Origin: Bog-366 sp963722555
Lineage (GTDB): Bacteria; Acidobacteriota; Terriglobia; UBA7540
DNA: 64,000 nt
Assembly (NCBI GenBank): GCA_963722555.1
Contig: CAVRNQ010000005.1
Span: 124,001 to 188,000 of the forward strand
Direction: 5' to 3'
The position numbers were made by a program, and so were the translations under genes. Positions 1-8,742 of the stretch are shown piece after piece. Under the pieces are notes generated by a model. It searched no databases, was not told where the DNA came from, and saw nothing but the letters and a program-made list of their open reading frames with translations. Each line of letters begins with the position of its first letter. Position 1 is the stretch's first letter.

Positions 1-864
1 CGCGCCAGGAAGCGGCCCAGCATCTCGCGGCTCTCCTGCACCGAGCGGCCAAAGACCACGCTATCGGGGCGGGAGAAGTAAACGTGTTCGAAGATACACT
101 GTGCCGCCGGTGCGGGAGGTGCAAAACGCAGTGACGTCACGCCCCGGCCGTCGAGAATCACCATCTCCCCCGGCTCGACGTCGCGAATGAACCGGGCATT
201 GATCAGGTCGAACGCACAGGTTTCCGAGGCCAGAACATAGGCGCCATCCAGTTGTCCCAAGCTGAGCGGGCGGAAACCGCGCGGGTCGCGAATGCCGTAG
301 ACCGCATCCTTAAAGAGCATCACCAGGGAGTAGGCTCCCACCACCTTGTCGAGGGCTTCAGCCACGGCTTCCGGAGTGCCTGACTGCCGGGAGCGGGCGA
401 AGAAATGCAGGATGACTTCCGTGTCGCTGTTGGTCTGGAAAATGTCGCCCCGACTCTCCAAATCCTTGCGGATCGCGCTGGCATTGACCAGATTCCCATT
501 ATGCGCGAGCGCCACCTGCCCCCGGTGGCAGCTCACTTTCAGCGGCTGGGCGTTTTTCAGGTCGGTGTCGCCGGCGGTGGAGTAACGCGTGTGGGCGATG
601 GCAAGTCGCCCGGGCAAGCTCTGGATCACATCTTTCGGGAATACCTCATCCACGTGTCCCATGCCCTTCTTGCAGGTGAGATCGTTGCCGTCGGAAACCG
701 CTATCCCCGCGCTCTCCTGCCCGCGATGCTGCAGGGCGTATAGGCCCAGGTAGGCAAGCTTGGCGGCGTCCGGATGCCCGTAGAACCGCAAAGACTCCAC
801 AATGATCATGAAACTTGTCCAGGGAAAGAGGAAAGCTTGGGAAGAGCTGGGAGGCTGGCTCCAA
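1..864 (-). CDS. purF: Amidophosphoribosyltransferase, 5' part, frameshifted and cut by window edge
   Basis: First committed enzyme of purine synthesis: it transfers glutamine-derived ammonia to PRPP. The minus-strand translation shows the conserved glutaminase start (DKFHDHCGVF, holding the N-terminal nucleophile Cys) followed by YGHPDAAKLAYLGLYALQHR and, further on, the HNGNLVNA and TNSDTEVI segments of the Ntn-hydrolase domain. The two parts lie in different frames: the Cys motif is read from a TTG at 864 (codons phased on 819), while YGHPD onward is phased on 782, one base out. A chance ATG at 809 is in frame with the body but would omit the catalytic Cys. The frame stays open to base 1, so the phosphoribosyltransferase domain lies outside the window. 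The family assignment is secure. Whether the shift is real or a one-base sequence error is open. Confidence 0.9.
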
Positions 865-1097
865 TGAATCTTCTCCAAATCGGGGTGGATGTCGAAGGCT
901 AGCTGTTTGAGGTCATATATCCGTTCGAACCGGGACTGCTACTCCAGACCGCGCTCACTCATCATCCCAGGGGAGAATTACAGGCCAATCTCTGGAACAA
1001 ACCTTGCTCCCCCCTGTGGGATGCTGCCGCGGAGCCTTTGATACCAATCAATATTTTGCTCCCTTTCGCAAGCTCACGCAACTGGTTTCTCGGGTCC

Positions 1098-1268
1098 GGT
1101 GCTGGTGTCATTTGCCAGACACGGGCGCTCCCAGGTGCAGTCATTCCCGCGAAAGCGGGAATCTACTCCGCAAGCCATTGGAAATGCGCCGCCGACGGCC
1201 TGGATTCCCGCTTTCGCGGGAATGACCAGTGTTTCGAAAGGCATCCCATTCCAAATGACACCAGCACC
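1098..1268. repeat. MITE-like inverted-repeat element with two nested palindromes
   Basis: A 17-bp sequence GGTGCTGGTGTCATTTG at 1098-1114 recurs inverted at 1252-1268. Between them lie two near-perfect palindromes of the CATTCCCGCGAAAGCGGGAAT type at about 1141-1163 and 1202-1225, which face each other with about 40 bp between. When translated, these give the familiar spurious peptides VIPAKAGI and IPAFAGMT seen in many genomes. No ORF of its own; it fills the purF to HEAT-protein gap, and nothing else is evident in 865-1294. Confidence 0.7.
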
Positions 1269-1294
1269 CTCGGGTCTCTCTCCCACCCCGCTGA

Positions 1295-2563
1295 TCACCA
1301 GTCGTGGCAAGCGGCGGGATGCGGAGGAGAAAAACTGCCGCCGTGCTCGCGCCACCAGGCATGCCAGGCGTCGGCGAGGCGGGCGGACTCTGCGGGCGAG
1401 GGTTCTGCGGAAAGGCCGGCCTTGTGACCTGTTACCCCCTCCAGGGCGAAATCCGCAACCTGTCGAACCTGGGGCTCCGGGTCGTTGAGCATGGCAAGCA
1501 ACGCGGGAATGACTTCCTTGGTCCCCAGGTTCTTCAGACCCAGGATGGAGTTCATCCGGTCGGCTATGGGCGCGGAATGGAGATTATCGAACAGTGTCTG
1601 GTAGGCCCGTGCGTCAGAAAAGAACCCGAGCGCGCGCAGAACCTCGCCCCGCAGCGGCTCGGGACTGGTGCGAAGCATTTCGATCAGAGTGGAGGGGAAG
1701 GCAGGGTCTGCTTTCTCTGCCAGCAACAGCACGGCATAGGAGCGCACGGGCTCTTCGGCTTGGTCCGTAGATTCGGTGCGCGCGGGGCCAGCAGGGGACT
1801 CCGCGCCGCGCGCCAGCTTGAGGATGGCGCTCCACGCCGCCGGTGTGCCCAGGCGCGCCAGGCCGGCAAGAGCCTCGCGGCGGTCCCAGCGGTCAGGTTT
1901 CACGGGCTTGGCCATGTCAACCAACTGCCGGAAAAAGAAGGGCTGCGGCAAGGTCGTGACCACCAACACACCTTCCGCGGGATTATGGTTCTTCGTGTCG
2001 CTGATTTGGGCGAGATAGGGCTGGAAGGCAGCCGCAAGCTGCGCGGGGGTGGAGGTTTGAACTTCAAAGCTCATTTCCTCGAGGGCCAGCGCGAACGCCG
2101 CGGGCTTCTCGGAGAACTTTCCGGTCTTGGGGTCGGGCTCGAGCAGCGCCAACCGCCGCTCCGCGCGCACCTCGAAGCGGCCCGGCCCAGTGAAGCGGGC
2201 CCACTGATTCAGCAGCCAGCGTTCGGACTCGGTCTGGCCCGGAGGCAGAGTGACCGAGCCATACACGACGGTCCCTTGCGTGCCTCCGCAGGGTCGGGGA
2301 GCGGGGTCAACCAGCCGGCGCCCGTCCGGGCCCGTCACTAGGAAACTCGGCTCCTGCTCGTAGTCGCGCACCAAGACTCGGCTGGGAGAGCGATAGCGGA
2401 AAGCAAAAACCCGGCTTCCGGTGTTCCGGATTACAAAGTTGCAGAAGATAGGCTCGCCCAACAAGTATCGGGATCTCTCCATCTCGAAGTGCACCGTGTA
2501 ACTCAACTGGGCACGCGCCGGAGTGGGAGCGAGACTGGTTGCGGCAACGAACCAGAGAATCAA
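1295..2563 (-). CDS. Secreted HEAT-repeat-like protein
   Basis: About 422 residues from a TTG start. The frame is open for 78 further codons upstream, but that stretch is built from the dispersed GCGGACCTG palindromes, and the TTG gives a clean signal peptide (ILWFVAATSLAPTPARA before QLSYTV), so this start is preferred. The N-terminal half (about 20-190) is a beta-rich domain like those placed before HEAT arrays. The C-terminal half (about 200-400) has helical repeats such as WDRREALAGLARLGTPAAW, RGEVLRALGFFSDARAY and EPQVRQVADFALEGVTG, typical of PBS/HEAT scaffolds. Probably periplasmic or surface-associated; partner unknown. It stands alone, next to no recognisable operon partner. Confidence 0.7.
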   Translation of the reverse strand: MILWFVAATSLAPTPARAQLSYTVHFEMERSRYLLGEPIFCNFVIRNTGSRVFAFRYRSPSRVLVRDYEQEPSFLVTGPDGRRLVDPAPRPCGGTQGTVVYGSVTLPPGQTESERWLLNQWARFTGPGRFEVRAERRLALLEPDPKTGKFSEKPAAFALALEEMSFEVQTSTPAQLAAAFQPYLAQISDTKNHNPAEGVLVVTTLPQPFFFRQLVDMAKPVKPDRWDRREALAGLARLGTPAAWSAILKLARGAESPAGPARTESTDQAEEPVRSYAVLLLAEKADPAFPSTLIEMLRTSPEPLRGEVLRALGFFSDARAYQTLFDNLHSAPIADRMNSILGLKNLGTKEVIPALLAMLNDPEPQVRQVADFALEGVTGHKAGLSAEPSPAESARLADAWHAWWREHGGSFSPPHPAACHDW

Positions 2564-2935
2564 GGTAGCGCGGACCTGTTCTGTAGGTCCGCGGGTGGCG
2601 CAGACATCGCTTTTGATGTCTGCGACCTGGCGAGAAATCGGTAAGACCGGAAGATGAGCCAGCCGTGCCTTCGGGAAATCGCAGACATGCGAAGAACTTG
2701 CATGTCTGCGCCACCCGCCTACAAAACAAGTCTGCGCTACTCGCTTCAGCCATTGGGAAGGAATCCACCAGACCGTCCAGACCATGGCGCACATCATACG
2801 CCAAAGAGGGGTTGGTGGGTGCGTTTCTGTTCAGCACTCAAGGTAGCGCGGACCTGTTTGCTAGGTCTGCGGCTTTTCGTCGGCAATGCGGTACGAGCCG
2901 CGGACCTACAAAACAGGGCCGCGCCACCCGCCGAT
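2564..2935. repeat. Cluster of GCGGACCTG-type palindromic intergenic repeats
   Basis: Several short hairpins follow one another: GCGCGGACCTG...AGGTCCGCG at about 2569-2594, GCAGACATC...GATGTCTGC at about 2602-2627, GCAGACATG...CATGTCTGC at about 2681-2711, and a larger nested pair at about 2846-2925 (GCGCGGACCTG, then an inverted CCGCGGACCTAC copy and GGGCCGCGC). The same core appears near 7973-8004 and 22272-22362. They probably form stem-loops in the leader of the minus-strand HEAT gene. Confidence 0.65.
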
Positions 2936-2936
2936 G

Positions 2937-3050
2937 CTGTCATCCTGAGCGAAGCGAAGGACCCCCGTATTTGAATTTTCAAACAAATACAGAGGTCCTT
3001 CGTCGGCTTCGCCTCCTCAGGATGACAGTGTAAGGGGTTTTTCCGCAGCC
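2937..3050. repeat. CTGTCATCCTGAGC inverted-repeat element
   Basis: CTGTCATCCTGAGC (2937-2950) is inverted at 3015-3028, and the inner arms (GAAGCGAAGGA, CAAATACAGAGGTCCTTCG) also pair. Outside the right arm is TTTTTCCGCAGCC (3038-3050), the outer terminal sequence found at other copies in this window. It belongs to the family that is often mis-annotated as small proteins containing VILSEAKD. Confidence 0.8.
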
Positions 3051-3076
3051 GCCAGAGCCGTCCGGCGAGATTCCAC

Positions 3077-3114
3077 TTGACAACGAAAGCGTGTCATGGC
3101 AATATACATTGTAT
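3077..3114 (+). promoter_or_regulatory. Promoter and probable PadR operator
   Basis: TTGACA at 3077 is followed at about 18 bp by an A/T-rich -10 (AATATA, 3101-3106). The -10 is overlapped by the palindrome ATACATTGTAT (3104-3114). PadR proteins commonly bind ATAC/GTAT- or ATGT/ACAT-type dyads in their own promoters, so autorepression is likely. Transcription would start about 20 nt before the chosen padR start. Confidence 0.6.
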
Positions 3115-3133
3115 TGCAGAGTACATTGCTGCC

Positions 3134-3526
3134 ATGACCTATCAGACCAAGCCCCCCGCTGACCACGACGACCACTGGGAGGCCCAGATTCGCAAGGGAT
3201 GCCTTGAGATGGCCGTCCTGGCCGCGCTTTGGAAGGGCAAGCTCTACGGCCTGGAAATCCTGCGCTCGCTGGAGAGCAACTCCAGCCTAGGGCTGGCGGA
3301 GGGGACGCTCTACCTAATCCTCAGCCGCCTCAAAGCTGACGGCTTGGTGGAGACCGAGTGGGTTTACGCCAACGCCGGGCACCCGCGCAAATATTACTGG
3401 CTCACCGAAGCGGGCAGGGAGCGCGCTCGCAATATGGCGCGATTCTGGGCCCGATTCTCCGCCAACCTGCACGGATTGCTCCAGCCGCTCATGGAGCAGA
3501 AGGAGATCGACCATGTCCCCGAATGA
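3134..3526 (+). CDS. PadR-family transcriptional regulator
   Basis: About 130 residues, the usual size for a compact PadR repressor: an N-terminal winged helix (KGCLEMAVLAALWKGKLYGLEILRSL, then LAEGTLYLILSRLKADGLVETEW) and a short C-terminal helix for dimerisation. The ATG at 3134 is chosen because the longer frame would begin inside the promoter -35. The stop overlaps the start of the next gene by 14 bp, so the two are translated together. PadR regulators are regularly paired with HAAS-domain membrane proteins, which fits the neighbour. Ligand unknown. Confidence 0.9.
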   Translation: MTYQTKPPADHDDHWEAQIRKGCLEMAVLAALWKGKLYGLEILRSLESNSSLGLAEGTLYLILSRLKADGLVETEWVYANAGHPRKYYWLTEAGRERARNMARFWARFSANLHGLLQPLMEQKEIDHVPE

Positions 3527-4199
3527 CCTCGCGGCAGGCATTGAGCACTATCTCAGCCGGCTGCGGAACGGTATGCGCACGGTGCCGACCGAGGAGCGCG
3601 AAGAAGTGATCGACGAGATTCGCAGCCACATCATCGAGCGGCTCGACGCCCAACCGGACACCTCCGCGTTGAGACTGGAAGGGATTTTGAGAGCGGTCGG
3701 CAACCCCGATGAGCTCGCCTCGCAGTACAAGACCGAAGCGCTGCTGCGGCGCGGGGCCCGCAGCAAGTCCCCCTTTCGGCTGCTCCACACCACGCTCGTC
3801 TGGGCGACGAAGGGAATCACCGGGTTCATCGCCTTCGTCTTCACGCTCACGGGCTACGCCTGCGCGGCCGTCTGCTACCTGTGCGCGCTGCTGAAACCGT
3901 TCTTCGCTTCCCATATCGGACTGTGGCTTGCAACCGACGGCAGGCTCACCCTGGGATACTGCCACCAGGGTCTTTCTACCACCGATCTCTATGGCATTTC
4001 CGCCAAGGCGCCGTTCCAATTCGTGCTCGGCACGCTCGGCCCCGCCGAAGGACCCGCCCGCGAACTGCTCGGCCCTTGGGTCTTCCCCGTCGCGCTCCTG
4101 CTGGGAGTCATCTTCGTCGTCTCCACCACCTGGTTCGCGCGTTGGTTCATCCGAAGATTCCGCCCGCCGCGGCCGGCTGCGTTCTCGTACGCGCGCTAA
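3513..4199 (+). CDS. HAAS/DUF1700-type membrane protein partner of PadR
   Basis: 228 residues. The first ~85 residues form an alpha-helical HAAS-like module (YLSRLRNGM, EEREEVIDEIRSHIIERL, ILRAVGNPDELASQY), the hallmark of DUF1700 proteins encoded next to PadR regulators. Three hydrophobic segments follow: about 105-130 (GFIAFVFTLTGYACAAVCYL), a weaker one near 130-145, and 190-212 (WVFPVALLLGVIFVVSTTWF). It ends in a basic cytoplasmic tail. Likely a membrane component controlled by, or sequestering, the upstream regulator. Mechanism not established for this family. Confidence 0.8.
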   Translation: MSPNDLAAGIEHYLSRLRNGMRTVPTEEREEVIDEIRSHIIERLDAQPDTSALRLEGILRAVGNPDELASQYKTEALLRRGARSKSPFRLLHTTLVWATKGITGFIAFVFTLTGYACAAVCYLCALLKPFFASHIGLWLATDGRLTLGYCHQGLSTTDLYGISAKAPFQFVLGTLGPAEGPARELLGPWVFPVALLLGVIFVVSTTWFARWFIRRFRPPRPAAFSYAR

Positions 4200-4384
4200 C
4201 GGTGTGGCGCAGGGGACGGCGCGGCCGATCATGTTGGAGCTAAAGCTCCGACCACAACTCCCTCAAGCGCAGCTTTTCAAATTAGGACATTACCCGCGGG
4301 ATTGGAATCTGTCGCCCATCCAGAACCTAAGGTAGAATCGCCGCTACTCCGGTAGGCGGCATCTAACCGGCCGTAGGAACTGAC

Positions 4385-5227
4385 ATGCTTATGCCGTCAC
4401 CAACCCGCCGTTTAGTGGCCGCAGCGCTGCTCGTGGGAGCACTGATCATGCCGCGGGAGGTGTGGGCGTCTTTCAAGCTCTTCCTGAAGGACGGCACCTA
4501 CCAGCTCGTCTCGAGCTTCGAGGTCCACGGCGGCCGGGTGCGCTACTACAGCTCGGAACGCTCGGAATGGGAGGAGTTGCCGGCCGGGTTGGTGGATTTC
4601 GACGCCACCCGGCGGGCGCAGGAGGAGGAGAAGGCCGCCGCGAAGAAGATGGTCGAGGAAGCGAAGGAAATCCAGCGGCAGCGATTCGAGAAGCCGCCTG
4701 ATCAGGGCATGGAAGTCGCGCCCGGCATCCGCCTTCCCGGCGACGATGGAGTTTTCACCGTGGAGGGGCCGCGGCTGGTGCGGCTGGTGCAGTCCTCGAG
4801 TGAAATCATCACCGACAAGAAACGGGCGGCATTGGTCCTGGCCGTGCCTTTGCCGGTCATGAAAGCCCGCTCGCTGGTGGTGCTGGAGGGGGGCAAGGCG
4901 GCGGTGCGGCTGAGCGCCGCGCAACCTGCCTTTTACGTGCAGTCGGCAGACAACCTGGGGGCGAGGCTCGAACTGGTCCGCGTGAAGCCGGGTAAAGAGT
5001 TGCGCGTGGTGGAGCAGATGGAAGCGGGGCGCGCGGGCATCGGCAAAGCAACGGAGGTGCGCACCACGGTGCCACTGGAGCGCACGCAAATCGCGCCCAA
5101 CCTCTATAAGCTGCGACCCACTCAATCGCTCGAGGCCGGTGAGTATGCGCTGGGCGAACTCCTCCAGGAGAAACTCAACCTGGACCTCTGGGATTTCGGG
5201 CTCGATCTGTGGGAAGTGGTCAAGTGA
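4385..5227 (+). CDS. Secreted conserved hypothetical protein
   Basis: 280 residues with a signal peptide (RRLVAAALLVGALIMPREVWA). Two in-frame ATGs lie two codons apart, and a TAGGAA purine stretch precedes the first. After the signal come a short beta region that reads like a ligand- or rule-binding patch (FKLFLKDGTYQLVSSFEVHGGRVRYYSSERSEW), an acidic/basic helix (about 78-105), then a beta-rich body. No enzyme motif seen. I do not recognise a characterised family; proteins of this layout are common in Acidobacteriota. Its stop codon is directly followed by the IS4 insertion, which leaves the coding sequence intact. Confidence 0.65.
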   Translation: MLMPSPTRRLVAAALLVGALIMPREVWASFKLFLKDGTYQLVSSFEVHGGRVRYYSSERSEWEELPAGLVDFDATRRAQEEEKAAAKKMVEEAKEIQRQRFEKPPDQGMEVAPGIRLPGDDGVFTVEGPRLVRLVQSSSEIITDKKRAALVLAVPLPVMKARSLVVLEGGKAAVRLSAAQPAFYVQSADNLGARLELVRVKPGKELRVVEQMEAGRAGIGKATEVRTTVPLERTQIAPNLYKLRPTQSLEAGEYALGELLQEKLNLDLWDFGLDLWEVVK

Positions 5228-6663
5228 TAGACGCCAGGACTTTCCCCATTTTTTAGCCTTCCCAAGCCAGCAGGAGTTCCAATTGCCAAGTTTTGGGCGG
5301 TGGACCGGATGGTTCGGGGCTGGTTTGAGAAAGAACCTTATGGATGCCATCGGCCAGAGCGTAGAAGCGGAAAGGCGGAATGCCGAAGAAGCGGAAGGAA
5401 ATGATCAGGAGCCTTTCGCACAAGATTCTCAACTTTAACTTCTGCCCTAAGAAAGTGGCGGCAAAGTAAGCCGCGGCCGTCACCAACACCACCAGGTTTT
5501 TCAGCCGTTGATAGCGCAGAACGCGAATATCTTCCAAGTGATAGCTCTGTTTGAGGAAGCGAAAAGTTTCCTCAATTTTCCAGCGGGTCAGATAGATTTG
5601 CACGATCCACCATAGCGATTCTGAGTCCCGCGCTCCCTCCAGGTTGGTCAACAGCAGGAGCGGATCTTTCCCGAAACCGGCCACCACCACCAAGAGCATC
5701 TTCTCCTCTCGCCCCGGCAGGTGCAGGGGTTCGGCACCGTAGCGGAGCTCATAGACCTTTTCTTTCCCCTCTTCGATCTTGATCACGCGCGCCGCATAAC
5801 GCAGACGACACCGGCCACCCACCTCCGCCACACTCCCTTGCAGGCGGCGTCGATCGATCACGAAACGTTTACCGGTGGACCGGATCACAAAGCGCTCCCG
5901 CCGCGCCAGCAGCGGCTCCAACACCTCCCGGCGGTCTCCGCCTCGATCTAGCACCCAGATCCCTCGCCCTCTCGTATGGCTCCGCACTAAGTCCACGGCC
6001 GCCAGAATCTCCGCGTTCTCACTACGGAACTCTTTCGCCTCCGCCGAGTACAGCTTCTGGTACAGCGGCACGATCTCGCTGCTTTTCACCTCCGCCGCCG
6101 TGATGTCACACAACCAATAGCCGTCATGCAGTTCGCCGGTGCTGCCGTCCCGCACCTTTGCCAGGTATTCCATCTTCTGGGCGTATTCCTTGCGCAGGTC
6201 ACTCAGGTCCAGGCACAGCACCGTGTTCGCTTCTACTCGTCGACTCCCCAGCGCTGCCAAGCGCTCGCTCAGGTGGCTTTCCAGTTCCGTCGCCTCCAGA
6301 TTGCGCGACAGACGGTTCTCCGTCTTGATCAAATCAATCTCTTCTTTCAGGCTGCGCGCGATGTTGCTGAGCTTCACGTCCTGACTGGCCTGCACGCCAA
6401 ACAACATCTGACCGACGAACTTCTGTAAGGGGCGGCTCAGACCTTCGGTGAGCTGCAAGGAGAACTTCGTGAGCTGGGCTTTCAGTCGGGAACGCAGTCT
6501 GTTATCGTGCATCGGGGATGCCTCCCAGGTGGTTTGGATTTCTCGCAAAAACCCTTCTACCACGGAGTTCGTCCCCGTTCACTTGTTAGAAAAAACAACT
6601 CCCGCTGGTTCTATTACTTGCCTGAAATCAGACAGAAAAAATGGGGAAAGTCCTGATAGACGC
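5227..6663. mobile_element. Complete IS4-family insertion sequence with 8-bp target duplication
   Basis: The element spans 5235-6655 (1,421 bp). Its ends are perfect 20-bp inverted repeats, CAGGACTTTCCCCATTTTTT at 5235-5254 and the complement at 6636-6655. Outside them ATAGACGC occurs directly at 5227-5234 and 6656-6663, an 8-bp target duplication. The insertion is immediately after the stop of the preceding gene. Intact ends, a clean duplication and an open transposase frame indicate a recent and possibly still active insertion. Confidence 0.95.
5253..6512 (-). CDS. IS4-family transposase
   Basis: About 419 residues from the ATG at 6512, which has a GGGAGG Shine-Dalgarno about a dozen bases upstream; a GTG 17 codons earlier is the alternative. 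A DDE-type RNase H-like domain is visible: first Asp in LCLDLSDL, second in WVLDRGGDR, and the C-terminal Glu in the IS4 signature YLTRWKIEETFRFLKQ, which matches the Y-(2)-R-(3)-E-(6)-K spacing. The gene ends within the left inverted repeat. Nothing suggests decay. Confidence 0.95.
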   Translation of the reverse strand: MHDNRLRSRLKAQLTKFSLQLTEGLSRPLQKFVGQMLFGVQASQDVKLSNIARSLKEEIDLIKTENRLSRNLEATELESHLSERLAALGSRRVEANTVLCLDLSDLRKEYAQKMEYLAKVRDGSTGELHDGYWLCDITAAEVKSSEIVPLYQKLYSAEAKEFRSENAEILAAVDLVRSHTRGRGIWVLDRGGDRREVLEPLLARRERFVIRSTGKRFVIDRRRLQGSVAEVGGRCRLRYAARVIKIEEGKEKVYELRYGAEPLHLPGREEKMLLVVVAGFGKDPLLLLTNLEGARDSESLWWIVQIYLTRWKIEETFRFLKQSYHLEDIRVLRYQRLKNLVVLVTAAAYFAATFLGQKLKLRILCERLLIISFRFFGIPPFRFYALADGIHKVLSQTSPEPSGPPPKTWQLELLLAWEG

Positions 6664-6687
6664 CGCCGGAAGGCGCGAGGCCTGGCC

Positions 6688-6921
6688 GGCTGCTGAAAAA
6701 CGGCATCTGTCATGCTGAGCGCAGCGAAGCATCTCGCTTCGGTTCGGCCCTTTCACGCAAAAACCTAGAGCCAGATCCTTCGCGGAGTTTACCCTGAGCC
6801 AGCAGAGCGAGATTCTTCGCGCAGTTTATCCTGAGCGGGCAGGGCGAGATTCTTCGCTTCGCTCAGAATGACAGCGCAGGACTCAGGATGACAGCAGGGA
6901 AGCGTTTTTCCGCAGCCTCTA
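6688..6921. repeat. Composite TGTCATnCTGAGC repeat with outer GCTGCGGAAAAA ends
   Basis: Inner arms: TGTCATGCTGAGCGCAGCGAAG at 6709 and CTCAGGATGACAG at 6882, with further GATTCTTCGC copies between. Outer arms: GGCTGCTGAAAAAC near 6688 and GTTTTTCCGCAGCC at 6904-6917. Read on the minus strand, the right end CCCTTAGAGGCTGCGG supplies the TAG stop of the diguanylate cyclase. Confidence 0.75.
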
Positions 6922-7757
6922 AGGGAGGAAGGTCGTTGGGTAAGGCAAGGTGGGGGCTTGTTTGGAGGCCTGCTTGTCCGCGTACATGCGGGCGTCAGCT
7001 TCCGCCACATCCTTCTCCGGGGTCTGGCCGGTAACGTGGAGATAAAGGCCCTGACTGATGGCGAGGGGCAGATCGCCCACGCGGTTGTTCTGGTCCCACT
7101 CGGCGACCCGGCGGTGGATGCGCTGCCGCACAGTCTCCCCCCCTGTTCGTCGGTTTCTGGAAGCACGATCAGAAACTCGTCGCCACCGTACCTGACGACA
7201 TAGTCGCAGCCCCGCACGGCGGCCTTCAAGATTGCGGCCACCTGGGAGAGCACATAGTCGCCCATAAGGTGGCCGTAACGATCGTTCACCTGCTTGAAGT
7301 CGTTCAAGTCACACATCAGGAGCGCCAGCGGCCGGTTGGTGCGTTCGGCACGGGCGATCTCCCCCTGCAAGAGGTCATGCAGGAAACTCCGGGTGAAGAC
7401 GTTCGTCACGGCGTCGATCATGCTCGCAGCTTGGTCCTCCTGGGAACTGAGCAACCGCTGCAGGTTGGACAAGCGAAGCCCTTTGATGTCCAGATCCCGC
7501 CGGACGTAGAACAGCGCGATCAGCACCGTGGCGACCATGAGTACGAAAAGGATTTGCGGAGAGAGGCTGACATGCAGACTGTTGCTGCGCCAGAAGGCGG
7601 AGGGGAAGAAGAATGACAAGATACCCAGCAAAAGGACCAACCCGGCAAACACCACGAGAACCCAGAATTCCCTCTTTTGTGATTCGAGTTTCACCAGTTC
7701 CGCCTGGATGCGCGCTTGGGGGCCGACTTGTTCGACAACCTCAGACTGGTTGCTCAT
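6919..7757 (-). CDS. Membrane diguanylate cyclase (GGDEF), frameshifted at a G7 run
   Basis: Would make c-di-GMP from two GTP at the inner membrane. Two transmembrane helices are visible (about 32-51 and 69-85), followed by a linker and a GGDEF domain with DLNDFKQVNDRYGH and the active-site RYGGDEF at 189-195. Translation in the starting frame degenerates after ETDEQGG. The remainder (RQRIHRRVAEWDQ, ADARMYADKQ, the normal GGDEF C-terminus) continues in another frame to a TAG. The switch coincides with seven C on the plus strand (7137-7143). Eight or five would restore one frame of about 279 residues. A TATAAT-like -10 lies on this strand at 7834-7829. Error, pseudogene and phase-variable gene remain possible. 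Confidence 0.85.
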
Positions 7758-8742
7758 AATCTGGCCTCAAAACCACGGAGGTGTAGGCAGAGCCGAGGAT
7801 GGGCTCGAACGACTTTGCCTGCGTTCGCATTATACGAAAATGGCGCTTGAAAGCAAAGAGAGGTCATCGATCTTAGAGGTATTATGTATTGCCCACCGGC
7901 AGGCAAAATCGTAAGGGAACAGTCTCTAATTGTCCGACATCCCCCCGCGCGCAAGGAAAAGTGGCGCGCAAAGCCGCGGACCTGTGAAGACAGGTCCGCG
8001 CTACGGTTGCTCGGGAATTAAACCTTCCTCCTCTGCGCCAACCCGCCACTGGAAGAATTTGTGGCGCAAGGCTCGCTATTCAGCCTTGCGGTTCTTCCAC
8101 CGCGACGCGACCTTAAGTGGCGCGGCCGCAGCCGGGAAGTTTCAGGAACCGCGTTTCGGACGCGGCCAAGTGGGATTGAGATTGCCTTGTTTGCGGCGTG
8201 GCGACCACCCGCGCCGCTGGAAAAGCCGCAGGGCCGGACCGCGGGCCCTGCGCTACCAAATTCCTTCCCCCTCTCCCTAGCCGGGGAGAGGGGGCCACGG
8301 TGTGGCGGTTCAGGGGTGAGGGGCTTTGCTCGTCACTCGTCACTTGTCACTGCTCTTCCGGGGTGAGGGGCAGTCTGAGCCTTTGCTGCTTTGCCGCGCA
8401 GAGCCCCCGCTGTGCGCCAGTCCGCGGAATCTCGTACCGGTTGGAGTACGCGATACGTCCCGGGCTGCGGGTGGGGGGGCACGTCACCGTCATTGCCGAT
8501 ACCTTCTCAGCAAACCTGTTCCAAAAGCCTCGCGGTCAGTCGTTTGCTAGTGTAGTGTTTCATAGATGGCTTGACAATCAGTCGCCCCGTAGCGCCGGCA
8601 TCTTGCCGGCCAAAGCCACCAGGATGGCGGCACTACGGTGTAAAGACAATTGCGAAAGACTATGCCAGGTTCCTGATTCTCGGAACACAAGGCGGGTCGG
8701 ATTCAGCGTGCCGAAACCACCGGGTTTTCGCACGCTCCGGGC
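7758..8742. other. Intergenic region with assorted dispersed repeats, no gene seen
   Basis: Holds a CCGCGGACCTG...CAGGTCCGCGC hairpin (7973-8004), a CCCTCTCCCTAGCCGGGGAGAGGG palindrome region near 8270-8292, and a GTAGCGCCGGCATCTTGCCGGC...GGCGGCACTAC repeat at about 8590-8638. The open frames here have repeat-derived composition and no recognisable domain. The left end contains the leader and promoter of the diguanylate cyclase. Confidence 0.55.

Noticed and set aside
3077..3133. Upstream TTG start for padR
   Set aside because: The codon is part of the -35 promoter hexamer, so it cannot be translated from that promoter.
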